Shown: piece after piece, positions 25,301-38,723 of the stretch
Layout: each line of letters begins with the position of its first letter
Numbering within the stretch: position 1 is the stretch's first letter
Origin: Polytrichum commune
Lineage: Eukaryota > Streptophyta > Polytrichopsida > Polytrichales > Polytrichaceae
Direction: 5' to 3'
DNA: 64,000 nt
Assembly (NCBI GenBank): GCA_950295325.1
Contig: OX485807.1
Location: 13,605,001-13,669,000, forward strand
Made by a program: the position numbers and the translations under genes
Notes under the pieces: generated by a model
Seen by the model: only the letters and a program-made list of their open reading frames with translations
Told to the model about the DNA's origin: nothing
The model's database searches: none

Positions 25301-28300
25301 GTAAATTTTCTTTACCATCATTTTATTGGATTTTGTTCTCTTGAAATTACACCAAATATATTTGTGTTATGCTTGTCATTTTTATACTTATTTTATATTA
25401 AAAATCATATATTTCATTTAGTGTCATATCGTACTTTTTATGCCACTGTGGTAAGTTTTCTAATGACGATTCTTATGAATAAGTCTACAAACAATGTCAC
25501 GAATAATTGAAATTAGGATGAAATCCATGCCAAAATAATTGTCATAGATGATCAAAATTTGGCTGAAAAATCACTCAGTAAGTGACAATATTTGCAACAC
25601 CGTAGCTCTATAATGCCCAGTTTTATTCTATTTTTACAAGGAATGACAAACAATACTAGGTTCCGCAATTAGTGGTAGTGACACTATATGGGTGATTTAC
25701 AATTAGCATTGAGCAAGACGTATACAATCGGTGACACTAAATACAATGGTTTGTGTAGCACTACAATTCTTTAGAATTCATATGAAATGACGGGTGTGAT
25801 TTCATCCACTTTTAGTAGGCCTTGAAATACCTGGGAGCATTGCATCTCAATTTGACGAGATCGTTGCAAAACTTCGCGATGGAGTTTCTCCGCCTCCAAT
25901 TTTTGTTGGGCGGCCACTTTTTGAAGTTCGAGTGCTCCCTCTATATTTTGTTGAGCCTAGGAGTACCAACATTGTCTTACATTATGTCTTATTACATGCC
26001 TCGAATTTAACCCTAAAGTTTGGATGCAAATTAACACAAATGCACTTTGTGAATTAATGCTATATGTGACATCCTTATCATGTTTAAGGTACATGGGTAT
26101 TATTCGGTCCGTTTTTCATGTTCTCCAACTTCTACCGAGTATATTTACACAAAGGGAACTTGTGTTGCATTGGCAAATTTATGTTGAAGTGTCGACAAGA
26201 ATTGGATTGAAATCGGACTCCTTCAACTTAGTTATGGTTATTGGAAGTGCATGTTTATTGAATCCATCTTAACAATATACATAGGTTCTCTTTCCACCAA
26301 TTATATTTACGCAACATAACTTGTGTTGCATTAGCAAGTTTGCGTTGAAGCATCGTTAAGAATCGGACCTTCCTCGATTTAGTTATGGTTATTGGAATTG
26401 CATGTTTGCTAATTCCTTAATTGTATACACAATTATGTTCACTATTGAGTGTGGAGGAGTTCATAAAATTTGGAGACATAACCCGATCTTTTAAAATTTA
26501 TGTGCCTTTAGAATGATTTGTTCTTTGATCGTCACCTAATCACACATCGCTCAAATATAGGTGTTTGTTTAAAAAAAGTAACCAAATAACACATGAATGC
26601 CTTATGCAAAGTATCCATGTGTATCCAAGGCCACCCTGGTTGAGTATTTGAATCTAAATCTTCATTCACATTGAGGCATTCATTTGATTCGTAAGAGATG
26701 GATAGGATGATTTCAAATAGGGTCATTTTAGAATATGTTTTGTGCATAAGGTTCATAACAACACTCAACACCTACTATTTGTTCAATGAGCCCTCATAAT
26801 ATATACCAATCAGATGCTCGGAAGTTCAGTCTCTTGCTCAAATTTTTGAGCATCCGACTGTTACGTTCTAAAGGCCCACTGAACAAACAATGAGTGTTGA
26901 GTAATGTTATGTTGAGGCATCTATAACCAATAAAATAAGAGAGTTTGCATATGTTTAGGAGGGGAAATACAATGGAATTATTTTTCTTGCAAAAATAAAC
27001 AACTTCTAAGGAGAACGCAATTACTTTAAAAAAAATCATGAACATGGAAATTGCTACAAATTTTGAAGCGTAATGTTACGATTACACATATCATGGTTAG
27101 AATTTTGAAGCATAATGTTCACATAGATAGGTCAACACTGTGACTTCTTCCCACAACTTTTTGTTTTGTTTTGCATCATATATGAGTTCTGCTAGATTTA
27201 TATCATGCATTTATTGATCATATAGTTGTGTGTGTGCACTATGTTTTTGTTTGTTATCACACAATACAAGCATAATTTTGAACTTTCTGAAAGTATGAAA
27301 TTACCTAAATATCAATTATACCCATTAAAATGACAGTAAGAATTTATGGGTAAAGTGGCTTTTCATTCACTTACTTCTCAAGAGCGAGAGAAAGAGTGCA
27401 TTATTATTATTATCACCATTGTTATTTTTATTTGGAAACATGGTCCACAAACATTTGCCAAATGTCAAGCCATACTTGAACACCAAAGGCTTCTACATGC
27501 GCGGCTTCCAAGTCAAAGGCTCGGCGTTGAAGCTCAAGTTCGTGTTTGCCTCCTTCGACTTCTTCCACGATTTCGGAGGCGATCATCCTCGCCCTCTCCA
27601 ACTCGTTCCGTTTCTTGACCATCTCTTCCTCCTCTATGTTCCCCAACTCCACGTGCTAAGTTTTAGATCATTGCTTTAAACCACAAACTATAACTACATT
27701 AAAAATAATAATATTGAAAATAAACATGGGTTAGTTAGAACTTAATTAGGTTGTGATCCTCACGTAAATATGTGTTTCTTAGAAAATGTATGGTAAGTGG
27801 GGCTAATTTGGTTACTCATGTAATGGGCACGTATTTGGTGTGTGGTTAGGTGTGGATCTAAGAATGGACACTAAGAAGATGTCTTCTTAAATGAGATTGG
27901 ACTACATGTTCAGAACTTGTTAATTGTGATTTGTTCTAGGTTCATTAGTCAACATAAATTTAAGTGGGAGGGGGGGGGGGGGAGACACATGTATCTTCAT
28001 TTAATAAGAAACCTTGACTTTGATAGTGAATCAAATGTGCATACAAGCTTGAAAAATCACAAGGAAAATGGCTACATGCACAATTTGGATTTGGCTACCA
28101 TCTCACAAATAATTGCGTGTATCATATCCTTCGAGAAGCGGATATAGAGCTAAATGTGTTTGTTCAAGGCTTGCTTATCTTGAGAAAAATCCTCGGGGGG
28201 GGGGGGGGTAGTCATTGGTTGGAGTAGCAACATACGTGCGAACAAATGATAGGGTATTTTAAAAACATGGGAGCAAAAAATTATAATTGGGCTTAAGAGT

Positions 28301-31300
28301 AATATGGTATCAAAAATGGCACTGGACATCTTTAAAGTACTATAGGGTATGGAATAATAGGTAATTTGAAATTATAAGTAATGCAAGCCATTTTTCTATT
28401 GACCCAAAGTAGAAATTTACATAATGATAGCATGTGAAAAAAAAAAGAGAATTGAAAGTAATACCCCCCTATAAAATAGTGGTTGTTCGCACCTATATCC
28501 TTAACTTTTTAACACACTGCCCCCCCCGAGGAAAAATCATTTGGAAACTAGATAGTCCAAAATAAGCCATTACACACCATATCTTAATTGAACTATATTG
28601 TAGTCGAGGCTCAAAATTCAAAATACATTAAGGGCTTACGGTGTCTATGTAGATTGATTTGTCATGGATGAAGGGGGGCACTTGTAAAGACAAATATTCT
28701 ATATGTTAAGTCCCTAGTCATTTCCATTGGGTCTCGTAGAATATCTTAAGTATCTAATATCATTTATGAACTGTAATTAATTTGAAAATGTAAATCTTCA
28801 TGTTATGGATATTTCAATATGTTTTTACCTTCCCAATAGATGAGTTTACATGGACACCATGTAGCTCTCTAGGGACACTAGGGCTAGAGCTCCATAGTGT
28901 CTAAGTAAAATTCGTCCATCGGAAGGTGAAAATTTGGTGACCCGTTTTAATGTATGAAAAATCAATTTTAGATGACTCCAAAAATTATGTCAAATGTCTC
29001 AAACTACTCTAGTGAGCCCAAGTGGAATGAAATGGGGGCTTAAATGGATCCTGGATAAATGGGCTTAAATGGATACTGGATCTAGTAGATACAAACCCCC
29101 TAGAAGTTGAGGGCCGATTTATTCCAATTAGACCTCATTGGACAGACCAATTCAAAGACGTTGGTGACCTCATTTTGATGCGAATTCCAAGGTCAAAATA
29201 TAAAAATGATTGATTGTTTAGGCCATAAACCAATAAAGTATTGTATTTCACCATCTTGATGAACGAGTTTACGTAGAGAACACAAATCCCTAGCCCTAGC
29301 CTGGTGTCTCATATACGATACAATTTAAATATTCAACTTATGTTTTGTTTTGTTATTTGAATTTGAATGTTTAAAAAATATGAAACATTGTTTATTTATG
29401 CTCAAGTCCTTCAAGTGTTATGATCCACACCTAATTGCATCCAATGCTTGTGATCCAACAATTTCAATTGAAGGGTTGAATCAACTGAGATGATTTGCTC
29501 TTTCATTTGCATCATAGTATCTTTCTCAATTGCAACTTCTCTTCTTTCCTGTGAACAAAAACACTTGGAGCCAATGATACATACTTTAAGAAGTAATATG
29601 ATGAAACATTCTCTCTAGATGTGTGATTTTTCACAAATAGCACGGTGTGCATGCAACTAAGCCGTGCTATAACAAGTCATGCAATCCACATCTAGGATTA
29701 GTTGTTGTCATTCCAATAATGGGATTCACCGATTAAAGTGAACACATAAAATTTCATTATGTCCAAAATTCATGGATAAGACTAGGTTCACTTGAAATTT
29801 TATTGAATAAAAGAAAGGCAAGTTATATCAACTTCACGTACCTCTATGCACTTGGCGAAAAAACTCTCTTTCTCTTGGAAACAAGTGTTACGCATGTCCT
29901 CTACATTTTGGCGAGCACAACGTAGGTCAATTAAGGATTGTGCATGTTGGGTGTGTAGAATCTCCTGCTTATCAAAAAGAAAATAGAGAAAGATCATGTT
30001 TGTGACGTTAGGATAATACGTAACAAGAGACCCAAGACTATCAACACTTCTTGTTGAAAACATAACATTACTTAGCCACTCAAGACATAATATTACTAAG
30101 CAACTCAACTAGATGATGGTCTCTTTCCAAAGAAAGAGGTTGTGGTTAAAAGAAACTTTATTAAGTTATAGGTGGTTGTCAAAAGCTCTACAATACATAA
30201 CTTGAGTGCCTCCCATAAACAAGGACTCCCATAATCAAATGGAAAAAGTATGCTCTCTTGGTACCTGGTCCCACGATATGCAACCAAGGAGTTGAGTAAT
30301 GTTATGAGAGTGTACTAGTATGTTTCTAATGCAAGAGAGTTCCCCCTCGCCCATGACATCTCTTGGAATCCTTGCCTTGAAGTGATCCATATACTAATAT
30401 GTGCTAGAATTATGCCTTGAAAATCTTTGGGCCCACGGAAGAAGTTCCAACCACTAAGAAATGTTATGAAGTGATTGAATTTTCCAAGTCTTCCAAATAA
30501 GGCATGTAACTTAAACTAAGCATCATTTGCAAAGTGCTCAAAACCTTCTTCAATGTAGCAAATGTCTTCATTCTAAGTGCAAGTCTAGGAGTATCGTAGA
30601 TTGGTTAAAAAAAAAAACATTTGATAAACATTGTGCATTTTATTTGAAGTCATTTGAAGTACTTGAAGCGATTGGAGCCGTTTTTCCTCATCATTATGCA
30701 TTGATTTGATTGTCTCCACACAACTCTCCAATTTTTTCACCATTCCATCCACCTATAGTAACCCCGTGACAAAAAATAAAGAACACAAACCTCAAGTTTA
30801 ATAATACATATGGTGTATTGTAGCAACATCTCATTTGTGTGCATTAAGCTAACTCTTAAAGGGCAATGGGTATTGCATATCTTGGGTGTATTTAAAAGTA
30901 CGTTTCCAAGGGTCTTTTGAACATTGTCATGAAAACATCACATCTTATGATTTCTTTCAATATGACTATGGAATGCCCGAACCTAGTACAAGGAGACTTA
31001 GATTAAGTCTGAATTTGCACTAGGTTGGGGCATCCCATGGTTACATTCTCAGGGCCCACATGAACGAACGCACATTGCTTAATAATGTTATGAACACCCA
31101 TACTTATATTAGAAACCAACATATATTCATAACTTCAGGAGTCGTCTAAAAATCTCTAGGTAAGATCCAACTGACCCACAATACATAACACCCCACCTCA
31201 ATAATGTTATGTCAATACCTATAATTAATACATGCATACACACATACATATGTTATGATTGTCTTAAAACGAATTCAAAAGCAAGATATATCCATTTGAA

Positions 31301-34300
31301 ACTGAGAGTCTCATTTTGGAATGTTTGGACCTTCATGGTTAATCCTTAAAAAGGGTTGCAACAACACTTCTTCAAACTTTAAACGTGACGTGTCAAATTG
31401 ACCTTATCTAAAACTATGCCATTTATCATAAAATTTATTCCAACGGAAACAAACATGCATGTGATTTTGAAATATAAGGAGATTTGAGCTTGTATAAATG
31501 ATCTAGACTCAATAATACTCAAATACACATCACCTATATCTAATCATTATTGTCACATACAATCTTACTTTCTCTTCCTTGCTATTTGAATGTGTTGTGC
31601 TGAATATGGTTACAATATCATAGAAAATATTATTTCCATACTCATTGGGAATTTTTACGTATCATCAACTATCCCATATAAACACACCCCATTCTTTTAA
31701 CTCGTATATAAGTAATTTTAGACATATTTATCAAATCTTGACCTTTTGTTGCTTCAATATATGAGCATATTCGTCGATACACTTCTTATATAAGTACACT
31801 TTATGGGAAATATGTGAATCCTCACAGGGTACTAGAAATCTATGTTATTAAAATACGATGGAAAATTCCAAATTTCAATTCTTAATGTTAAATTTATATA
31901 AAAAATGTTGAATAATGAAAATGCAATCAAAACAACAACTATAATACTTTCATAATCCAACTCTACATATTCTATTGAAAAATGTTATCATATAATTCTA
32001 CCATAAGATCCTATGACAAGAGTCAACATGTTTAAATTTTGGACTTGCATTCAAGTCCAATTTTAATCAAATTTCAGTTCTTTAAGGGGTTTAGGTTTTT
32101 GAGAAGTTTTTGATAAACTTTTATTGGATTACCTGGGTTTGGAAAGAGTGAGCACGTGAATCCCAACAATTCATGGTAGCCTTATGCTCATCCATGTTGC
32201 TCTCCAACTTGCTCAACCACGTCGCTTTGTCCTTGCCCGACTCCTCTCGCTCGCTTCTCATGAGCTCTTGCACGACCTTTGCACTCGTGGACCACTCATC
32301 GGCTTTTGTGACCAAGTGGGCGAGCATGTCCATGGTTGCTTTATGGTCCCCCAAAAGTTTCCTCTATCAATTGAAAGAAAGTGCTACACCCGTCAACACA
32401 CTTGTAGGTTCGTGTGTTTAAACCAAGACATTTTAAGTCATAAAGTTTTAAAAAAAAAAATCCATTTCTTGTTTTAGTTATAAACTCAAAAGGTCTCATA
32501 GGTCCGCTTTTGGGTTCCAATGCGTCCTATGGTGATCTTGAACGTTATAAAATGGGTTTGTGAGAGTGAAAGTTGTAGGACGTCATTTCATGTAAATACA
32601 ACTATTTCGTCAACTGCATTCTTGCAATTGAACTAGTGCATGTTTGAAAGAGAATATAAAGGAATTGGAGCTCATACAAATGATCTAGAATTCAAAATGT
32701 ATGAAATGTATGAAATGTATCTGACTATATTTGATCACAAAATGCGCAAATACTCTCATCTTCTCTTCCTATTTCCGCTAGTAGGAAACTATGTCAGAAA
32801 GAACCGCAACCGAAATCAGCTGCAATTCTTTTGACCAGCCTGATCTGCACTCGCTAAACGACTACAAAATTTTCTTTTTCATTTTGCGCCTGCAATTTCA
32901 AAACTTTTGGGGCTTGTAATGTACCGTTAGAAAAGTATTCTCAATACCTTTTCAACACACCCTCAAACTCCTAAACTTTCAATCGCCAAACCAAAATGAC
33001 AGATATGCAATCATTTAACGACTGCAGATCGTGCTAGTCAAAAAAACTGCAACCGATTTCGGCTGCCATTCTTTTGACATAGTTTTCTACTAGTATTCAT
33101 AATGAGTTGTGTTTGATTACCATTTTTATCTCATGAATCAAGTGAATAAACGATGTAACACAATTCGGAGCTTTTGCAAACCACCACTTAGACCATCCTC
33201 ATAAAATATACATGACTTGGCATATTCTAAATCATGCATCACATCACTTGCAACATTACGTATGACATGTAACAAACATTACCGACGGTAGTTTAGGGTT
33301 TTGTAAATTTCTGGTTTTACGATCCGGCAATTTTGTCAAGTCTTATGACCTCTGGATGTGGCTCTGCGTAATTGGTGTGGATTTAATGGGACCAAAGTTA
33401 CGGACGAAACTTTGGTGTAGATTGGAATGGGCAATATGACAAGTATTGATTGTTGTAATAAACCTAAACTTCTTAACGTGTTGCATTTTCATTGGTATTT
33501 TTTTTTCTCGGAGGAGAAATATGAGCAAAACCTTATGTTGTGGTGGCACATATACTTCACTAGTGAAATATTAGAAATCAAAAGAGACCTAATACAAGGT
33601 ACTCTTTGTTTTTGCAAGAATTTTTTCTAAGAAATATTCAATGTAATATAACATCGATTCTATTCACAAACTGCATTATAAATACTATATGGTATCCTAT
33701 AACGTCACATATTACTTCTTCTTCTTCTTTTGTAGAATTACATATAGGGTGCCATGTTTAAGAGGCAGCAAAACTTGTAGAGGGTTACAAGGTTTTCCCA
33801 CCTCGCAACCTCAACTCTTGAGCATTAAATAATGTTATTATAGTGGTTAGTTGTGCTATTGTAGTGTTCTTGTTCATCCTGTTGTATCCCTATCATTGTT
33901 TGGTGTCTCAGCTGCTTGTCATTACTATATTCCACCCTTTATTGATAGATTTAGTAACATAAGGCAACCCATGTCTTATGTCAATGAGTTGCCTTATATA
34001 ACTAAGCATGTTGATAAAGGGTGCCTTAAAACACCACACATATGGTAATTTAAAACAACATAGAAGAGGCATTTTTTGAATTGACATAGGGTTAAGTTTA
34101 AATGGAAAAAAATGAAGTCAGAACTACCAAAGGGTGCAAGATTATGGGACAAAGTAGAAGTAAAAAAAGAAGGGTATTAGAAAAGAAAAATATTAGATAA
34201 ATACAACCCCCCCCCCCACACACACAAAAACAAAAAGGTTCGATACACATAATATCTACTGAAACTATGTGATAGTGAAGCACCTATGTGCGGTGGTGGT

Positions 34301-37300
34301 GATATGTAGTTTGTAACACAATGTAACGCATGATGCCCATTTAACCCTGCTTGAAACCTTTAGGGATTAAACAACTCTACTAGAAATCAAAATGTTTCCA
34401 TTTTTGTTGGTTTTTGATTTTGGTTTACCTCAAGAGTCAATTGGCTCTCCTTCATTTCCAATTCACGAGCATGCAACACCTTCGCAAGCTCCATCTACTC
34501 GCACTTCATGACAAATACCTATTAGCTTGAGACATTCTTAGAAAGCTCTATGGAGATTGAGCATAAGATTATTTAGCAATGTCCTAGAGTTCCATGAAGT
34601 TGGGAATTTATGAACAATCATGCTATATTATTCCCGAATGACCCACCATAGACTATAAAATCAATATGAAATGGTTTCAGCCTATAGTGTTGAACACAAC
34701 CAGCTGCCAAAGCTTCACTGAACCACTAAAATTAGACTGGGATGCTCCATCGTTGTTGAATAATGTTGTGGGTTGGTTTGTATTGATATATCAGTATGAC
34801 AGTTCATATTCTTTTAAAATCCATACACTAATTACGTGCCCGAGTTTGGGATATTTCAAAATTGCATACATAGTGTGTACATTGGTGTGCTTCTCACCTC
34901 TTGTTCATGGAATTTTTGAAGCGCTTCAAATCTCTCTTGAGCTAACATGGAACTGTTTTTTAGATTTTGCACATCCGAAGAAAGTTGGGTGGCCAAACAT
35001 TGGGCCTTCTCCTTTTCAACACTCAGTTGCTTCATGAAGCTTTCCTCTCGTGATTCCTCGAGGTTTAAAATCTCCTTCTCAAATTGAAGACGCTCATTCT
35101 CCACTTGCAGCATCTACAACACCTCACAAGATCATCACACGACAGTTAGTTTGGATCAAATTCCTTGACTGCTCGATGCTTATCTCATTCTATTGATCTA
35201 GTGCTTTAGAATTAAAACGATCGAATGCTTGGTAATTACTCATGACATCAATCAACGCGTTCACTACGTCGCAACAACTTTCATGGTTTCTTGCAATCCT
35301 TCATCAATATCGCGTGATGTTTGACCTGTGCTTTCAACTCTCTGTTTTCTTCTCTTGTTTTGTTCAGCTCTGCCAAGTGTGTTTCTTTCTCACTTTGTGT
35401 AGATTTCCGCGCCAGCATTGCTTCTTGAAGTTCCGCCAACAATGCTCCCTTTTCCATTTCTGTCTGTTTGAGAAGCTCCTCCTCTTTCTTGCTTTGTGCT
35501 ATCAATGCTTTCATTTCCTTTGTCAACAATACATTTTCATCCTCTTGCTTCTGTGGCCAAATCAAAATAGCTACACAAATTTAGGATGTTTTGACATGAT
35601 TACATGTTGAATGACCTGGTTGCATTCTTGGATAAACCTCACTATAATTACTATTGAAAGCATGTATTTAAAGGAGGAATCCCCCCCCCAAAATCAACTT
35701 ACTTGTTGAAGAGGAGGCCACGTCTTTGTAATTTCAGGCATAACACGTTGGCATGAAGAATCGTCCTTTACGCCAATAAGACTATCTGAATTTTGATTCA
35801 CAACAAATCACATCTCCAAATCACATAATATGCAACGTGTATGTGACTTTCATCATTCGAGCTCCGGTTCATGTTTAAGCTTTAATGGTATGTATGTCTC
35901 AAACTGGGTCCTCAAAATTTAATGTAATTGGGTCTTGCTAAAATTACTGGAAAATATAAAAAGAATCCTCATACATAGCTATTGAGACTGTGTATCATTT
36001 ATAGGAACTTGATGTATAGATTAATCCCTTCTTCCTTGTGAAGTGCTTACATGACAAGGGCAAAATTGACAACTGGATCATTTCAAGATCATATCACGCT
36101 TGCAACTCTCCACCAATCTATGATGTTTGTACTCCAAATTATTCATATCAAACTACCCATCAACCCATCGAGGTTTGTTTTGATGAAATCTCAAAGTTTT
36201 TTTAAAAATAAAAAGAAGAATTCAAAGGCATTACTGATATGATCCTTTAATAGTCGCTGTTGACAAGTTATCTTGTACAATAGTTCTCAAGAGGCCTTGG
36301 AACATATTATTTTTATAATAGATCTCAAATAAAGTAAAAAATATCTCCTCATGCTTTTGAGGAATAATTCGAATCGTTATATGAAGAACTCAATTTACCA
36401 AAATCATTTACGCCCACATGATGACGGTCAAGAGGCAACGATTTAAAGGAGACCATAGCAGCTTTTGGGGGGGTTGCCAAAACTTTCTTCACATCATCCG
36501 TTGTGAGCTCCTCCTCGTTCCTCATGACCGACAAACCATTCATTGTGGGTGGAACATTTGCTTTTGAAATTGAAGCATCTTGAAGATCGGATTCCCGACT
36601 TTTAAGTGGTGATGGGTACGTCGGGGGGAGGCCACTCTTCCGGCGGCCGGCTATTGGAGTTCTTTTTGTTTTGTTTGCAAATGCCGAGGGCTCATAGCTA
36701 CCAAACTCGGACTTTGGCAATTTGTGTAAGCCATCAAGAAAAGATGTGTCCAAGTCATCCATTTTTGCATCTACTTCTGAGCTTGCAACGTCAGCTCCAT
36801 CGGGTAACAAGGACAATATATTTGTCGATTCCCATTCATTGTCATCCTTCATCATTCAAACCTTGTATCAATTTGTGCAAATGATACATTGCACTACATA
36901 GACATCCATATAAATACCATAGGTCATCATACAAAACTCATTAGGATTGTAACAAAACAATTGATAATTCGCCTCCTCTAAAAATTCTAGGTTAATTATA
37001 AGTTTCTCAATAATTTGTCACTTCATATAACAAAATAAATGGACTAATTCAATAACATTGGAATATGAATTACAAGTTTTGGGATCAATTTTCAAGAGAT
37101 TCATTACCACCATGTTGGGATTTTTTCACTATTTTCTTCTTTACTCGCATTCAGTAGCATAATAACCTAAGGTAGTTTATTTCAACATACATCACATACT
37201 AGAGAACAAAGTCAAAACTATTCGACATCCTTTGAACTGCTCACTTCACAATTTGAGAAACATAGATTCATTTTGCTTTAGTTAGCCAAATACGTGTATA

Positions 37301-38723
37301 TTATTCATCATTGTCTTTCAAATACTCTTGTACAATAATTCTTTTGTTGATGTATGTGTGCTTTAGTTTTTAATTTTATTTTCTAAAGGGAGGGGGGAGG
37401 GGTTTTTATATTGGATGTACAATTTAGGTTTTTCTCATGTTTCAAGCAAGTCATGTACAATAACTCTCTATGAACTTTTGATAGGGGATCTTACGTACCT
37501 GCCTTCATCCCAATTCCATCATAAATTGGCTTTGGGTCAACATTGTCATGCACATCCATAAATGCTTGGTGTTGTTTTAAGTGTGGGAGTTTGGTTGACA
37601 TGTTGTGTTGAGTAATAGACATTTGAGGTGTTTGCTTCAACTTTGGAGTTTCTTGATCCCTAGCATTCCAAATTTGCGTGAAGTTTATTGGACATTTTCT
37701 TTGTATTCTACGATATTGCAAACAAGGGCAACTTGAACATATCGAGTTGAACATTTCCATTATGCATCTACCAATAGTTGATGTTCAAGTTCAATTATTT
37801 TATTTTATTTATGAAAAAATTGGACTAAATGGTGTTACACATTTATGCATACCAGCGATCTCTCTTTTTGTTTGTACTTGAATATAAGTTCTAGAAACTT
37901 GTAATATACACGGTTGGGATCTCCAATATAATAGACGGAATTAATAGCATGGCAACTAAGTTCACAAACATGGTTGTATGCTTTTGGGCATTCTCTTATC
38001 CAAAAGAACAATGATGCACATATCAATATGATGTAACACACAATATGTATTTTTGGATTTTTAAGATGTTACGATTTTCTCTAGGTTAACTTGACCATAT
38101 GTTCAATCTAACCTAATATGATAGATTTTACATGGTGTATGACACCTACAACTTACAATGTGATGCAACACTATTATTGAAAGACAAATGTGGAGTTAGC
38201 TCAAAAGAGATGTAGGTTATGAAGCTTAATAAATGACTTGCAATTTTGGGTTGTTTTCTTGTTGATTGCTATTCAAATGCATATTTGAAACTTTGGGGGA
38301 AACTCCTTGTTTTGAGCCCAAGAGCTGAGCCTCAACATCCACTCTTTCATCTCCCATGATTGGTGTTGACACGCCTTCTAATACATAAGGTGCATGACTT
38401 CGTTCATCATGGATCGATGCACTTAAAGTTGATGTAATACCATTCTTTGTTAACAAAATTTCTTCTTTTTTCTCTTTTTCATCTGCACAGTTTTGAAAAG
38501 CCCAAAGCTTGATCATCATATTTTCTTGAACACCAACATGTAGTTGGAAATTGATAAAGTTACAAAATTGTTTTGAAGGAATCATGTGTTGCTTGGGAAA
38601 ATGTTAGTTTGATCTTACCATCGTCTTCAAAAAGGGCATCAATAAGCTCTTGATTTTTCCTATCATGCCTACTTCCTCGTGAAGGGAGTGGTAGAATCCC
38701 TCCTCGTGAACCATGAGTGTATT
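22380..38723 (-). CDS. Coiled-coil protein, FBF1-like (basal body appendages)
   Basis: Exons with GT-AG sites: 38723-38619, 38482-38238, about 37659-37499, 36846-36399, 35785-35703, 35550-35326, 35113-34898, 34494-34429, 32363-32133, 30752-30663, 29964-29842, 29548 to about 29486, 27655-27476, 25956-25831, 23879-23704, 23196-23076, 22508-22380 (TGA). Frame is kept from 36846 down, though the donor near 29486 is weak; joins around 37659-37499 do not close. About 930 residues are recovered and 5' exon(s) are missing. The N-terminal third is disordered and acidic or basic (ALFEDD, FGSYEPSAF...GRRKSG). The middle is coiled coil (TEMEKGALLAELQEAMLARK, ELQRRAFDLEAAHVEAF). The end is QEDFLVEANCVLRDTAQ. 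The layout and the F-G-x-Y-x-P...RR-x-S and DFL-x(2)-E motifs recall animal Fas-binding factor 1, a distal-appendage/transition-fibre protein. This is from memory; another long coiled-coil family is possible. Confidence 0.6.
23990..24430. repeat. Dispersed inverted-repeat element (family R1), copy 2
   Basis: It contains CAAATATGGTATTTGTATCA, GCACTTACTATTCGGAGTTAC-like phrases, CACAATACTATAACTATTTA and ATTGCATTGCGTGATTCCAA, with inverted sub-copies (CATAACTCCAAATAGTAGGTG). It lies in an intron of the FBF1-like gene, between exons 25831 and 23879, and is non-coding. Confidence 0.5.
25430..25625 (-). repeat. Dispersed repeat (family R2), reverse copy
   Basis: Reverse-complement relative of 19680-19870, with CACTGTGGTAAGTTTTCTAATGAC, GGATGAAATCCATGCCA and TAAGTGACA..TTTGCAACA in the same order as 50515-50735. 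Intronic in the FBF1-like gene. Confidence 0.6.
26090..26640. repeat. Dispersed repeat (family R4) with an internal duplication
   Basis: Homologous to 1250-1640. An internal segment of about 180 bases is duplicated: CAACTTCTACCGAGTATATTTAC...GTTATGGTTATTGGAAGTGC recurs as CCACCAATTATATTTAC...GTTATGGTTATTGGAATTGC. Lies in an intron of the FBF1-like gene. Confidence 0.55.
26754..26911. mobile_element. Short MITE (family R6), copy 2
   Basis: The 158-bp element is an imperfect palindrome. It starts CATAACAACACTCAACACC and ends GAGTGTTGAGTAATGTTATG; the interior arms TCAGATGCTCGGAAG and AATTTTTGAGCATCCGA also pair. It would form a long hairpin if transcribed. Intronic in the FBF1-like gene. Confidence 0.65.
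26910..27090. repeat. Dispersed repeat (family R5), copy 2
   Basis: Collinear with 4455-4640, immediately abutting the R6 MITE at 26754-26911. Non-coding and intronic. Confidence 0.6.
28183..28538. mobile_element. MITE with CCTCGGGGGG ends
   Basis: The left end AAAAATCCTCGGGGGG...GTGCGAACAA..ATAGGGTATTTTA pairs with the reverse complement of the right end (TAAAATAGTGGTTGTTCGCAC...CCCCCCGAGGAAAAAT). The arms are about 75 bp with small gaps. The 14-base G run at 28195-28208 and the C run at 28520-28527 are part of the arms, so at least these homopolymers are real sequence, although their lengths may be miscalled. Intronic in the FBF1-like gene. Confidence 0.65.
30061..30306. mobile_element. 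Short MITE (family R6), copy 3
   Basis: About 246 bp, bounded by CATAACATTACT and its inverse GAGTTGAGTAATGTTATG, with a second internal CATAATATTACTAAG. Lies in the intron between the exons starting at 30752 and 29964 of the FBF1-like gene. Confidence 0.5.
32778..33093. mobile_element. MITE with about 80-bp inverted repeats, CACTA-like ends
   Basis: The left arm CTAGTAGGAAACTATGTCAG...ACCGCAACCGAAATCAGCTG matches the reverse complement of the right arm (CAACCGATTTCGGCTG...TTTTGACATAGTTTTCTACTAG) for about 80 bp. The 316-bp interior is non-coding. The CTAGTAG-AAA terminus resembles CACTA-superfamily tips, but no 3-bp target duplication is visible. Lies in the FBF1-like gene intron upstream of the exon starting at 32363. 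Confidence 0.65.

Noticed and set aside
34666..35610. Plus-strand open frames of 122-123 residues
   Set aside because: Antisense shadows of coiled-coil exons 35113-34898 and 35550-35326, which have correct splice sites on the minus strand.
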